Shown here one piece after another: positions 11,469 to 22,471 of a DNA stretch of 64,000 nt. Origin of the DNA: Trametes villosa (lineage: Eukaryota; Basidiomycota; Agaricomycetes; Polyporales; Polyporaceae); assembly GCA_002964805.2 (NCBI GenBank), contig PUDQ02000049.1, positions 248,001-312,000 of the forward strand. Reading direction: 5' to 3'. The position numbers were made by a program, and so were the translations under genes. The notes beneath the pieces were generated by a model, which saw only the letters and a program-made list of their open reading frames with translations, was not told where the DNA came from and did not search any database. Position 1 is the stretch's first letter; every line of letters starts with the position of its first letter.

Positions 11469-11834
11469 TCAAGCACGCTCGGCAGAGAGCGTACCGCGGT
11501 AGACGATGGAGTGGCGCCTCTGCGCCGCCTTCAGCGAGACAAGCTTGAACTGGAAGTTCGCGCCGCCGTCGACGAGGGGCCGGTAGTCCTTGCCGAGGAG
11601 GGGCTCGCCGCGGTTGCGGGGCTTGACGTGCGGCTGGCCACGCACGAGCAAGCACTGGCCCTTCGCGGTGAAGTCGGCGTCGGAGTCGGCGGCGGGGAGG
11701 GGGAGGGCGGGAAGGGGAGGGACCGGGGGGCGTTGGGAGGGGGCGGCCTTCGGCTTGGGGGGAGGAGAGCGGAGCGTCCGGCGCTCGGCGGGGGTGATGA
11801 AGCGGGTGGAGGGGGCGAACTGGATGGAGGGCAT
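11469..11834 (-). CDS. Small hypothetical protein (121 aa)
   Basis: A single open frame starts at an ATG in good context (CCCACCATGCC, first base 11834) and ends with TGA at 11469. The N-terminal third is rich in Pro, Ala, Arg and Ser (PPKPKAAPSQRPPVPPLPAL); the C-terminal half is more ordered (DFTAKGQCLLVRGQPHVKPR, GKDYRPLVDGGANFQFKLVS). There is no signal peptide or membrane helix. I do not recognise the family. Codon use and start context support a real gene more than the opposite-strand frame does. Confidence 0.55.
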   Translation of the reverse strand: MPSIQFAPSTRFITPAERRTLRSPPPKPKAAPSQRPPVPPLPALPLPAADSDADFTAKGQCLLVRGQPHVKPRNRGEPLLGKDYRPLVDGGANFQFKLVSLKAAQRRHSIVYRGTLSAERA

Positions 11835-12589
11835 GGTGGGCTGGGGTGTGGGGCGGGGTGTGGATATGGTGGGGATGTGCAGGAGAGTGTAGGTGAGGGC
11901 CCGAAGCGCGTCGGGGCAGGTTTATGTAGGTGTCGGGAGTCAGGTGCGGATGTGTGTCGGGGATACCAAATGCAGTACCACGCGTCGGGAGTCGAGAGAG
12001 TCGAGGCCTGCGTAGTGGTACCCTCTTCGGATGTTTCTTGTAACTCCCGATTGGGATTCAGACTGGTCCCTACGGGTATCGCCTAGACTGACATTGTCGA
12101 AGAGCACGGGACAACCTGTAGTATGTTTGATCTACGTCCGTCAATTCCGCGCTGAAGGAAAGCCGTGTAAGATGAGCTCATACCGAACATAGCACGGGAT
12201 ACGTACCTTACTCAAGTCATCCGTGTTTACGGTACTTAGCGGCTCGGCGAACGATGGGCTGAGTGGTCAGTGTCCATATTCATTCCACCAGTCAGTATGC
12301 AGTGCAGTCAAAGATGCTCCACTGCAACAGAATAGCAGAGGGGGAAAATGACCCAAGATCACGCCTATGAGGGGACCAGGCGGAAGGTGGTCGATGCCTA
12401 TCGATACTGTACAACGGGACATACAGTACTGCAGCTAGCATGGGTTTGTTGTGAATGTAGTTGGCAAGAGCGCTCTCGCAGATAAGTAGTCCCGCGTCCC
12501 TGTATGTCTAGATTCCCACGGCTCTACTCCCTTTTCCACCACCACCTCGAGCGTCGCTCACAAGGCTATGCCGTATCATGAGTCGGTGG
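11835..12589. other. Intergenic stretch, nothing recognised
   Basis: No convincing frame on either strand. The 11930-12070 part has repeated CGGGAGTC words and GGTACC, but no clear element. Confidence 0.4.
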
Positions 12590-12760
12590 GCTGCTTGCGC
12601 AACGTGGAGGACGTTCAGCGCGCGTCAGCTGCGATGAGGGTTTCGACCACTATCAAGTTCTCTTCCGTGACCGCGAGTATCAGTATGCACGCAGTAGCCA
12701 CTGGCAGGCCCTCCGAGTCGATTACCGGCGCCGCCCCGCGCCCTCCGAGGTCGAATGGTG
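12590..12760 (+). pseudogene. Relic of boron-transporter exon 6
   Basis: The segment GGACGTTCAGCGCGCGTCAG and the following ..ATCAAGTTCTCTTCCGTGACC.. match the relics at 44545 and 55760, including the upstream words AAGGCTATGC and CGGTGGGCTGC. No splice or reading frame is kept. It lies outside the present Cys-rich array, so it marks a lost or moved block. Confidence 0.45.
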
Positions 12761-13578
12761 GCTGACAGACTTGTCACTCCCCAGACCTGGACTTCCCACC
12801 AGTTGGATCATGCAGGATGCGCGTATCTTCCGCCCTGACCTACTGAATATACCTATGTGTTGCTTAGACTCAAGCTCACGCGAGAGCCTTTGGCGCCGCG
12901 CTTCTAGTGCAGGTTGTGTCAGGCGCGTGGGGTGCACGATACCGCATGTCTACAGCATTTGTTTATCCTTGCGCCTTCACAGTATTGTCCTGGACACCCG
13001 CGTTTCTTCTTGTATGGTGGTGGTATTCATGGACAGCGATTCGCCAACGCCCCAAACCCGCGCGCTCCGCGCTCATACAATGTGGGCGCCTAATCATCGA
13101 CTGTCTCAAAATCCCCGCGCCCGTTGATCTTGACGCGGACGGCCACCGTCCACGACAAGGCTTGGGTCCGACCTCCTCGGCACACATTCCCCACCCTCAT
13201 TTCGCGAGTATGTGCTCGTCTTGGCGCAGGATCCTCGCGGTGCACACAAGACAGCCTTATACAATGAACACGGCCACGCCGTCTCGCTTACACCCGCACT
13301 GCACGGCAACGCGAAACCTTCCCCTTCCCGCTCTCCATCATCCACTCAATACTCAGGGTCCGCCGTTCTTGGGTACGATCCCCGCACGCGTCGTCCGCCT
13401 GCCGCCTTACGACATTGCACGAAGCGCCATCCAGGGACAAGAACCGCTGGCCGCATGCGCCCCGCAGGCTGTCCCCGGGCGGCGGACCCGCGATGGGGCG
13501 CCGCACGCGTTTCACCCGCGCGCGATCGTACGTACCGTCAGACTGCATGGCGCGCGAGACGCTCGGGTGTCGTGGCGC
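12761..13578. other. Intergenic stretch upstream of the F-box gene
   Basis: A long frame on the plus strand (12907-13599) has no domain, no splice support and a composition expected of GC-rich noncoding DNA; I do not call it. Confidence 0.45.
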
Positions 13579-13586
13579 GTATATAA
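13579..13586 (+). promoter_or_regulatory. TATA box candidate of the F-box gene
   Basis: GTATATAA lies 115 bases before the ATG at 13701, a normal distance for a fungal core promoter. Confidence 0.45.
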
Positions 13587-13700
13587 TGGCGTGAGCTGAG
13601 CGGCGGGGGCCGCACGGGTCTGTCTGTCTGACGCGGTCCTCCTCGAGCTATCTTCGGCGCGCCGTTGGGAGCACGACTCTTGACAATCTACCAACCCGAC

Positions 13701-15363
13701 ATGGCGTCCGTTGCGTACCGCCGGGCGCCGTACGACGCCTTGCGAGGCGTCGTTGACGATATCGCCCAGCAGCGATTCTCAATGAGGTGAGTTCCAGGTG
13801 ACGCCGGTAGACACCTGTTGATGCTGACGTTGATTCCAACCAGCGTCGAGATGGTACGTGTGCTCAAACCCGATGTATGCGCATACACCCACCCAAAAGG
13901 CACTCCCACAGTTGCGGACACTGCAAGAAACCCTGCACTGCGCTCAGGCCCTCGTCCTAGAAGCCATGAACACTCGCTGCTCGGTCGACAGGCTCCCGCC
14001 TGAGTTATTGAGCCACATTTTCTCCTTCGTACCAGCCACCCTCCCGACCTACGACTGCCTCCCCGCCTCCGCCGCGAAACAGACTTACGACCTACTACCA
14101 CTCACGCACGTCTGCCGGCGCTGGCGTGCCATTGCGCTCGACAACTCCTCTCTCTGGTCGACAATTTGCGAGACGGCTTCGTTATGCGCCGCGACGAATG
14201 CGTTCTGCGCACGAGCGCGGCAAACACCTCTCGTTGTCCACCTCGACCACACGCACTCAAGCGCCGAGCTCGTCGACATCCTCGCCCACGACGCTGTCGC
14301 CGTCGCGGAGCTGCGCCTGTGCGGGCTGCAGAACGTCCCCACCAAGCGGCTTGCGTCGGAGCTCCTTGCTTCTCCCGCCCCGAGGCTGCAGCATGCCGCT
14401 ATTCGGTGCCGAGCGAGGTATGGCGGTTCTGACGCTTCTGCCGCCTTCACATCCGTCACGGAACTCTGGGGCGGGATCGCTCCGATGCTGCAGACGCTGG
14501 AGCTCCATGACGTCCCCTTCCTGCCTTCCAATCACTTCCAGGCCCTCACGAGGCTCGCGCTCTCCTGGGAGAACACACACGCCGAGTGGGCACTCTCCGA
14601 CCTCCTGGCGCTGCTGGGAAGGGCACCTTCGCTGGAACACGTCTCCCTGCGCGGACTTCCCTCCGACCTCCACCTCCGCCACCCGCTCAAGCATCCCGCT
14701 TCTCCGCCGATCGCCCTCCCCCGCCTCCAGACCCTGGAGATTGGCCCTGCCCCGGGCTATTCGGTTCCCCTCCTCCGCGTCGTCCTCGCGCACCTCGCCA
14801 TCCTAGACGGGGCGTCCGTCCGCCTCTTCAGGCTGGACGCACGTAAGCTACCGGCCCCGCTGGGCTTAGCGCCGCCGATGTTCCTCGCGGAGGACGCGCA
14901 GACGCGGCTCGCAATCGACATGACTTTCTTCGGCCTCGCGCTATCTCTGCATGACCTGCGCTCGTCGACGTCCTTCCGCGTCGAGCTCACGACGGGCGGC
15001 GCGACCAAGACCGCGTTCGAGCACGCTGTCGCGGCCTTTGTCGAGGGGGGCGTCGCGTCGGGCGTCCGCGAGCTCGTCGTGCGCAGTCAACGAGCTTGGT
15101 CGGCGTGGTGCGCCCCTGCGGTGTTACTTGATCTCCTTCCTCGTCTGCACACCATGGTCCTCGAAGACACGCACCTCATCGCGGGTGTCGCGGATGCCCT
15201 ATCCCCAAGCCATGGAGCGGCCGCCGACGTACTTTGCCGTGAACTTGCGACGCTTCGTCTGGCGCCCCCCGCCGACGCGGACTTTGCCTCGCAACTCGTT
15301 TGTATTTCGAAGGACAGATCTGCGCGCGGCGCCCGCGTATTGCAGGTCGAGTCCGATGTCTGA
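13701..15363 (+). CDS. F-box protein
   Basis: Exons 13701-13786, 13844-13853 (a 10-nt micro-exon) and 13912-15363 give 515 residues in one frame. After a short N-terminal helix-like segment (LRTLQETLHCAQALVLEAM) comes an F-box at about 58-125: VDRLPPELLSHIFSFVP .. LTHVCRRWRAIALDNSSLW. The rest is rich in Leu and resembles the degenerate leucine-rich repeat bodies of agaricomycete F-box proteins (LRLCGLQNV, LQTLELHDVPF, LEHVSLRGLP, LQTLEIGPAP). Such proteins bridge a substrate to the SCF ubiquitin ligase through Skp1; the substrate is unknown. The start is chosen because both small introns then restore frame; an internal ATG at about residue 51 is the alternative. Confidence 0.88.
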
Positions 15364-16005
15364 CGCGCCGTCTACTCCCGGCGCTTGTAAACAACGTCTG
15401 CACTTCCGCGCGATATCATACTAGCCTGTGTACGCGTTCTTCTCATATTCAAACCCGGAATCGGCTCATCTGGGCTCAATCCGTTAGCAGGGTGAGCTAT
15501 ACGTAGATCACTTGATGTCGGGGTTAACGGTAATATACTGTCTGCACTAGAAACACCACACCGGTGCTCATTGCCGTCTCAGCGCATTCATCACCACACC
15601 CCAAACGGCCCACATTGACTCCCCGTGCGAACCTCTATTGTACACCCCATCCGACAGCTTCCCCGCGGGTTTTTGTCTTCTAGGCGCGGTCACGCCCGCC
15701 GCCCTTCGCGTTCACCAGGAGACCCCTAGGCGCCCGCCCCTATTGTCTTCCCCGTCCCAAAAAAGGGAAGCAGGTTCGCCCCGCCACATTCCGCGCGTCG
15801 AGAACACGCCCGCGTGCAATGATACGGCGCGCTACCGGGGTCGCGAGGCGGCCCAATTGTCTTTGTGTCCGCGCGCGAAGGGCGAGACGTGGTTAAGTAC
15901 CCGGCGGCGGGCGTGCGGGGGCTGCAAGGCCGGCCCCTTCACCTCCTCGCGATCGTTCACAGTCCTCCGCGTCTCGTCTGCTTACGCTCTCTGCACTCCC
16001 GAGCC
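15364..16005. other. Intergenic stretch between two plus-strand genes
   Basis: Holds the terminator of the F-box gene and the promoter of the next gene. No RNA gene or repeat is seen. Confidence 0.45.
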
Positions 16006-17935
16006 ATGCCCGCTCCAGCACCAGCACCGAAACCAGCACGCGCACTCGCGCTTCACCCCGGGTTGGCCCAGCCGTTGACGACAGACCAGGCGCGTTGCTG
16101 GCTGGAGCGCCTCATGCAAGACTGCAAGAAGAGTACGTCTCCTGCTGGCCTGTCATCTTCACTTTGCATAGCGCCGCTTCAGCAGTATGTTGACGTACCT
16201 TCGCAATTGTAGGTGTCGCGGCGCTGCCTACCTTCGCGCTAAACCGCGCCGCGCAGCGGTACGCGCGCGAACGGCAGCGCACGCTCATAAAGCACGCGGG
16301 CGTGCTCGAGCAGGTGCTCTGTCGGATGTGCTTCTTTCTCCCCGCACCCGCCGTTCGCACCGTCGTCGCTATCGTCAGTCTCCCCCTCTCTCTTCCGTCT
16401 TCCGTCTCTCCAGTTCTCACCTCTCGCTCGAGCAGATTGCCGCGGCGCGCCGCCAAGAAACGCTCCTCACACCCCGGTCCCCGCGCTTCATCCTCCGCGC
16501 TGGAGCGTCCACCTCGCTCACCGCATATCTCGTGCGCGTCGAGGCCTCCCTCTTCTCCGACACGCAGTGGGCGCAGTCCCCCGAGGGCCGCCGGCTCGCC
16601 ACCGAAGCGGAGGCACTCCAGCGCGAGGCGCGTATCTCGCGCGCCGCTTTCGCGCAGGGCACGCTCGCGAGCGCGGGTGCGCAGGAGCTCGCGGGGCTGC
16701 CGGAGCTGGGGGCCGAGGAAGTAAAGGGGGAGGGGTGGGCGCCGTTGAGCGAGTTCCTGAGCGGACTTGAGCAGGTTTCCGCTGGGGACGCTGAACCGGA
16801 CCCGAAGGCGTGGGTGCCGTTCGAGTATGACCGCCCTGACCCCTCGAGTGGCATGCCCGCCCTCAGCGCGCGCCAGCTCGAGAAGAGGCGGGCGTCGGCT
16901 GCGGAGGGTCTTTCGGTGCCCGTGTACGCTGTGAAGAAGGACGAGGCGGACGACCCGTTCGTGTCGACCAAGACGTCTCCCGGACACGTTCCGTCATGGC
17001 GCTTGCCTACTCCGACCCCGACTTTCTCTGCGTCGTCGTCCGCGTCGTCTTCCGCGTCTTCCTCCTGGTCTTCATCCTCAGGCTCCTCGTACATCCCTTC
17101 ATCCGCATCCTCCTCGTCCTCATCCTCCTCCCCACCCTCGTCTCCATCTCCATCCTCGTCCTCGTTCCCACTCCCGCTCAGCCAAACCGAACTAACATTC
17201 CCCCGCCCCCGGCTGCCCGCCACGCCCCGGCCACGCTCGTACCCATACCCCGTCGCTATACCCAGCCCCCCGCCTGCGCCTCGCAAGCGCCGCCGGGGCG
17301 CCCCCGCGCCTTCGCAAGACTCCGATCTTGACCTCGACCCTCCGCTCCCGGCCACGCCTCCTGGCCACTCCATATCCGAACCCCCGGGCGCACCCCGCAA
17401 ACGCCGCCGGGTTACCTCGATGCCCTCCACGCCCTCCACCTCCACGCTCGACTCACCTGCTACCTCCTCCTCCTCCTCCTCCTCCTCCTCCTCCATTCGT
17501 AACACCTCCACTCCATGCCCGAAGAAGGCGCGCGCGCAGAAGACGCCGCAGCGCAAGCACAAGCGCAAGCGCGAGCACCTCCACGTCCGCTTCTACGTCA
17601 TCGACGACCCCCACGCATCGTCGTCGGCCTCCGCGTCCACCTCCGGATCACGGGATCCCAACCTTGGGCTTTCTGAAGACGAGGGCCGCCGGGCGAGCAG
17701 CCTCTGGGACGGCGTGTCCGAGTTCTCCGACGACATGGACGTCGACGCCGACGCCGACGGGGCGAGCTTCATGTCCAGAGACGACGGCGCGTGGCAGGAG
17801 TACGTCGTGTACGACCCCGACAACGCGCCGCTCGAGCGCGCGCGGTCCCCCAGCCCGCCCTTCCGGGGTAGCAGCAAGGCGGCGGGGATGCGGCAGTGCT
17901 GGGATGGTGTGCTGCGTTTCTTCTCTCTACGGTAA
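16006..17935 (+). CDS. Basic Ser/Pro-rich hypothetical protein (595 aa), probably nuclear
   Basis: Exons 16006-16132, 16213-16373 and 16436-17935. The N-terminal third is helix-rich and the most ordered part (TTDQARCWLERLMQDCKK, LNRAAQRYARERQRTLIKHA, LTAYLVRVEASLFSDTQWAQ). A central region is almost pure Ser with Pro, encoded by TCG/TCC/TCA runs (17030-17170) and a TCC microsatellite (17465-17492). Several basic clusters look like nuclear localisation signals (RKRRRGAP, RKRRRVTS, RKHKRKREH). The C-terminus is acidic (EFSDDMDVDADADG). I recognise no domain. The second intron (16374-16435, donor GTCAGT) is the least certain junction; it was chosen because it keeps frame and joins two conserved-looking helices. 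Confidence 0.7.
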
Positions 17936-18362
17936 TCGCTCAGCATTCATGGCTGATATTGCATACATACGAACACTCACCACTGCATTTTTTGGACTTT
18001 GTGTAGTTTTAGGTCACGTTCTTCTTGGTGTAATTATCCTGTAATACGTGCGTTCTGTGTATATCTGGCTGTCAGCAGTCGTAATCCCCTGTAGAACATT
18101 GTAGTAGTAGAGCCCGCGCATCGTCCTTACGCTTTCATGTTGTCACTATGACTTACCTATGCTTCCATGCCGTTGTCAATATATGCTCCCCCTTACCTTT
18201 CGCATATCCTTGTCAGTGGGTTGAATGACCAACATCAGATGAACATGGGACACTGTATTGCATGAAATCCATAATACATTGTTGCTGGTACGTACCACTT
18301 CCGCCCTAATCATATCCTTCTCATGAGAGTTCGTGAAGGCATGAACCTCGCGACGAGGCATT
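17936..18362. other. Convergent intergenic stretch
   Basis: AT-richer 3-prime flanks of two convergent genes. No gene seen. Confidence 0.5.
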
Positions 18363-19790
18363 CTAGAGCGTCATGACGTTGCGGTACGACGTCATGTTAC
18401 CCTCGCCGTCACGCAAGGCGTCTTCTGCGTCTGAGTGCTCATGGAACTCGTCTTTAAAGCACACAAAAGATGAGTGCAGTCTCACGGTAAGGCGAAGCAG
18501 ACGACTTACCGCTAAGATCTTCCTCGCCGCTTTCCCGGTCGGCGTCCTCCTCCTCAGGATAGTCGTTCGTGTACCAGTCCTCCGCTGTATATACATCATC
18601 AGCGGCGAGATGCACGTGTTATAGACGTGGCACATACTATTCGAGTCCTCGTCGTCTTCGTCAGAATACTCCTCGTCAGAATCGTCCTCACTAGGCAGGC
18701 CGCTGAGCTCCGGAGGGAGCCCGGTCCTGTTCCGAATGTAAGCGTCGGGCATCCCGTCCATAAAGGCAGAGGACCTCACAGTTTGGCAATGTTCGACCCT
18801 GTCCCCGGCTCGTACAGCTCCCGCATCGTCGTCGGGCGGTGATAGAACACGTCATAGACGTAGTCTTCATCCATACTGTCCGCAGCTGTTTCTGCAGGAG
18901 AGGGTGCGGGCATTGCAAGGTCGCTCACTAGTACACACTCATGAGCTCTACGCAACTATGGCATGCACACGGCCCACACGCACCGTTCAGATAGTCCTTG
19001 AGCATCGGGAGGAATTTCTCAATTTCCTTGTCGGTCTCGCTGGGCGCGACATTCCCGGACGAAGACGACGGGACCGCATCGTACATCTTGAAAGCCGCTC
19101 CACGCTTCATCTCCTCCATCTCCTTCGACGAGTAGATCTTTGGTCTAGCATGGGTGTGGATGAGCGTACATCCCCCGCACGAGCTGACGCCACCACTTAC
19201 GGTGCAGTAGGGTTATGTCTCCGCGCGTGCTCCGGCCTGGGTGCGTCATCTTGTGGGACGATCGTGTACGTCTTCCTCGGTGCCTCATATTGCGGACGCA
19301 TGGCCGGCTGTGAGGGCGCAGGCTGGGGTTTCGCAGGCGACGCAGATGTGGCTGCAGTAGCAGGGGCTGGGGTGGGTGCCGCAGCGGACGCAGGAAGATT
19401 CGTCTCTTCAGGCTTCTTCTGGGCGGAGTCTCGCGCAAGTCCTGTCAGTCGTTTCTGCAGTCCAAGGCCCATATCAGTCTCCTCCCATCAAGAAGGTATA
19501 GTACACGCACCTCGAGGGCCTTCTTCTGCTGCTCGTCGTTCCAAGCCGCCTGCTCCACCGTGCCCGCGTACTGGAATACGTTCAGACCGCCTTTCGACCT
19601 CTTCCTGCGAGGCGCAGAGTCCACGACTGACATGCCACACCCACCCACGCGTTAGCACGCTAATAAGGGGCCAATGCCACTACACAGGCTCACCGAGTGC
19701 GTCCAAAGGTTCCTCATTCCGCTTTCGCTTGATGCGCAGGATGGCGTACGGCTGCTGTTGCTGCACCGGTGTGGGTGGGTCTACCTCCAT
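18363..19790 (-). CDS. IWR1: Iwr1-like protein (nuclear import adaptor of RNA polymerase II)
   Basis: Eight exons on the minus strand: 19790-19694, 19626-19511, 19454-19201, 19144-18984, 18927-18780, 18726-18638, 18584-18510 and 18451-18363, giving 342 residues. The N-terminus has the basic segment AILRIKRKRNEEPLDAL typical of the family. A hinge rich in Ala and Pro follows, then a helical part (KIYSSKEMEEMKRG). Residues 231-238 read DYVYDVFY, the hallmark of the Iwr1 domain, followed by an acidic C-terminus (SEDDSDEEYSDEDDEDSN, EDWYTNDYPEEE). In yeast, Iwr1 binds assembled RNA polymerase II and directs its import; the same role is inferred here. All seven introns are 53-67 nt. The gene is convergent with the Ser-rich gene on its left. 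Confidence 0.88.
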
Positions 19791-20255
19791 GTTCGACGGA
19801 GGCGATGGTGGTTGATAAACAAGATGCAGATGAGTGTGAACAGACGAAGGGTGTGGTCGAGCGCAAGTCGAGGCGATTGCTTCGGGACAACTCCAGAGCT
19901 CCTAGCCACATCCACGTGGACGGGGTAACGCCCGCACATGACCGTGCCGTCACGCGCTATACACGCGACGCGACGCGTCTAGGCGCCCGCGTTGGCAATC
20001 GCCACCAATGCCCTCTTAACTCGAGTTTTCTTTCTCATTGCGAAGGTGGGGGCACAGTACATGTATTTATGCTCGCGGATTTCACAGTACAGGATCGTAT
20101 GACACGCAGGGAGAGGACCGAAGTACTCTGTTGGTGTATATTCGTACAACAGCCGGAGGAGAATGTCCTCCCACCGCAACGGCAGAGACCCTACTTCGTA
20201 TCGAACATGACAAATCGTAGCAGCGCATGCATATCACCTTTGTGTTTTCAGTATT
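19791..20255. other. Intergenic stretch between two minus-strand genes
   Basis: Promoter side of the Iwr1 gene and 3-prime flank of the phosphatase. Nothing else seen. Confidence 0.45.
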
Positions 20256-22315
20256 TCAAGCCGCCTCCTTCGTCATAGAGTTCGTCTGTGGGCACCATTC
20301 TTCAGTCTCGCTATATCCCGCAAAAGCTGCACTCGCAAGAGCACTCACCGACGAGTGAAGATCGACATGGTCGTGGTTGTCAGGCTTCCGCGCAGCCTGC
20401 TTCTTCCCCCGTCCAAGCGTCAACAAACCCAAGAACGCCAGCACCGCCAGCGTCAAGCCAAACACCGCGACCGTCAAGCCCGCGCCCAAGAACCCAGCGC
20501 CAACGGGCGAGATCCTGTCATGGTGCGCCGCCGCAACCTGCGCCGTCGACGCCGCACCGAGCAGCGCCGCGCAACCGCGCGCTTGCGTCTGGCCGCAGAC
20601 GGTGCACCATTGGCGCGTGGTGTTGACCGCGGCGGGCTCGAACGCGCTGACGAACGCGGAGAGCGGGACGTCCTGGCCCGAGACGCCGTTGAAGCTCATC
20701 GGATACGTGTTGAAGGTCGCGTCGTCGGTGCCGTTCTTGAAGGTGAAGCGCAGGACGGGCTCGGAGGACGATGCGGGCTGGCGGACCTCGAGCACGACGC
20801 CCGCGGCGTAGTTTACTACGAAGCGTAGGTCAGGGCACTTCAACAGGTCCTGGCGAAAAGTACACATACCGATAGTAGGGGGAAGGGCACCGTCGGCGAC
20901 AACGCCGGTCATGTTGAACAAGCTCAGGAACGGCTTGTACGCGATGGCCGAGTAGTGTAGCTTGAGCGGGTCGGACGCATTCGCGATCCTCTGCACGGCG
21001 GTGAGCACCGATGGCAGCATGGTGCGGAAGGCGACTATTGGGCTAGAATCAGAGACCCGTGTTCGTTAATTTAATGAATGCAACCTACTGTTTCCGATCC
21101 CGGTGACAGAAGGGTCGCTGAAAACGTTGTACTCGTGCCAGTTCGCGAGGTCGCGCGCCTGCTCGAGGTATCCCTTCGGGAGGTTGTTCGCGAAGGTAGC
21201 GTTGTGGATCGACTGCACGTTCATGTAGTCGAAGATCTGTCGTAGACATGCGGTGAGGTATTGCGACGCTTTCAACCATGCATATTACACATACGTTCCA
21301 CTGCATGAGCAGAGATGTTAGCCATCGCTATTCAAAATTCCTTGGATCGATACGACTCACCATGTTCTCCAGGGTGACCGGACGGTTATCCATGAACGGC
21401 GTCAGGTCGGTCAGGAACTGCGCGACCTCGGTCTTCTTCGCCTGGAATGCGGCGGAGTTGTAAAACGCCTTCGTGTGGTTGTCGAAGGTCTGAAAAACGG
21501 GCTCATCAGAAGCGCACCCTACCCAGAAAGTAGCCGCGACGTACGGTGCACGACGTGAATCCCTCGAGGGACACATCCTGGTCGGGCTCCACAGACTCAA
21601 CTGCACGTTCCTCCAGTCAGCACACATCCCCACCCACTCCCCAATCCCGCGCGCATACTCACTCGGCACGTACTGGTACCCATTCAGCGGGCTCGTGACG
21701 TTCGTCCCGTTCGCGAGCTGCGTGCTCGCCTTCGGCGTGACCGGCCACAGGCCCTGCGTGAGCGCAACCGAGCTGTCGAAGATGACGCCGCCCTCGCCGC
21801 CGGCGTCCGCGCGCACGATGACCTGGTTCGGCGTGAAGAGCGCGTCCGCGTTCGCGATGCCCTGGATGTACGTCGCCGAGTCCGCGGCGAGGTACCGCGA
21901 GCGCAGCAGCGAGCCGAGCTGGTACTCTTGTTGCTGCCATGAAACAAGCCGTCAGCACACTATAGACATGTTAGTGGTCGCGGAGGGCATGGAAGAAGGT
22001 GGTAGTGGTGAAACTCTATTACGGTGCGCATACAGGCGCATACGCGGGTCGCGCAAATGTGGATTAGCGCCAACTCGTTCTCTGCTTTCGACGATGACCT
22101 CCACGACGCGACAATCCCCTCGCGCACAACATTGCAGACATTCCGTACCCCCTTCAAAATGAAAAACGAAACCATGCACCAGCACTCACCTCTCCCAAGG
22201 GCGTGATCGCGGTCGCGGACGCCGTGTAGGTCTCCGGGTCCTGGTAGAATCCCTGCCGATCGCCGTGGCGCGCGAACACGACCACGCCGAGGACCTTGCT
22301 GTTATCCGTCGCCAT
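20256..22315 (-). CDS. Membrane-anchored histidine acid phosphatase family protein
   Basis: Eight exons: 22315-22190, 21933-21663, 21600-21545, 21489-21361, 21300-21295 (6 nt, TGGAAC), 21236-21089, 21034-20870 and 20815-20256, giving 486 residues. The catalytic signature RHGDR is at 16-20. The body has many N-glycosylation sequons (NGT, NVT, NAT, NAS, NMT) as expected for an exported enzyme, and a paired-Cys motif (WCTVCGQTQARGC) before a single hydrophobic helix (about 405-435), then a basic tail (RGKKQAARKPD). It should hydrolyse phosphomonoesters on the outer or lumenal side, anchored near its C-terminus. There is no obvious N-terminal signal peptide, so topology is uncertain. The first intron (21934-22189) is long for this window. 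The 6-nt exon restores ENM-WN-IFDYMN. Confidence 0.85.
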
Positions 22316-22465
22316 CGTCTTCCAAAGTCACCAAGTTGCCGGCGTGAGTAGACGCGAGAGAAGCGGAGGGCGGAGGGCGAAGCCGCGGGGGTCCGGGGAT
22401 GGAGGGAGGAGGAGGAGTCAGAAGGGCTCGAGCCTCGCGCGCACGCCTCGCGGTGCGGGGTGCCC

Positions 22466-22471
22466 TATATA
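22466..22471 (-). promoter_or_regulatory. TATA box candidate of the acid phosphatase, next to a C12 run
   Basis: TATATA lies about 150 bases upstream of the ATG at 22315 (minus strand) and directly beside a run of twelve C (22472-22483). Confidence 0.4.

Noticed and set aside
12907..13599. Open frame of 230 codons on the plus strand
   Set aside because: Composition is that of GC-rich noncoding DNA, there is no domain, and it overlaps the promoter and TATA box of the F-box gene.
17030..17170. Serine run in the 595-aa protein as a possible frame artefact
   Set aside because: The Ser codons are mixed (TCG, TCC, TCA, TCT) and the frame continues into basic and acidic segments with clear protein character, so it is kept as coding.
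20270..20345. Extra intron near the C-terminus of the acid phosphatase (GTGAGTGCTC..)
   Set aside because: Removal would be 38 nt, shorter than any intron in the window, and would shift into an early stop; the read-through frame is open to the natural end.
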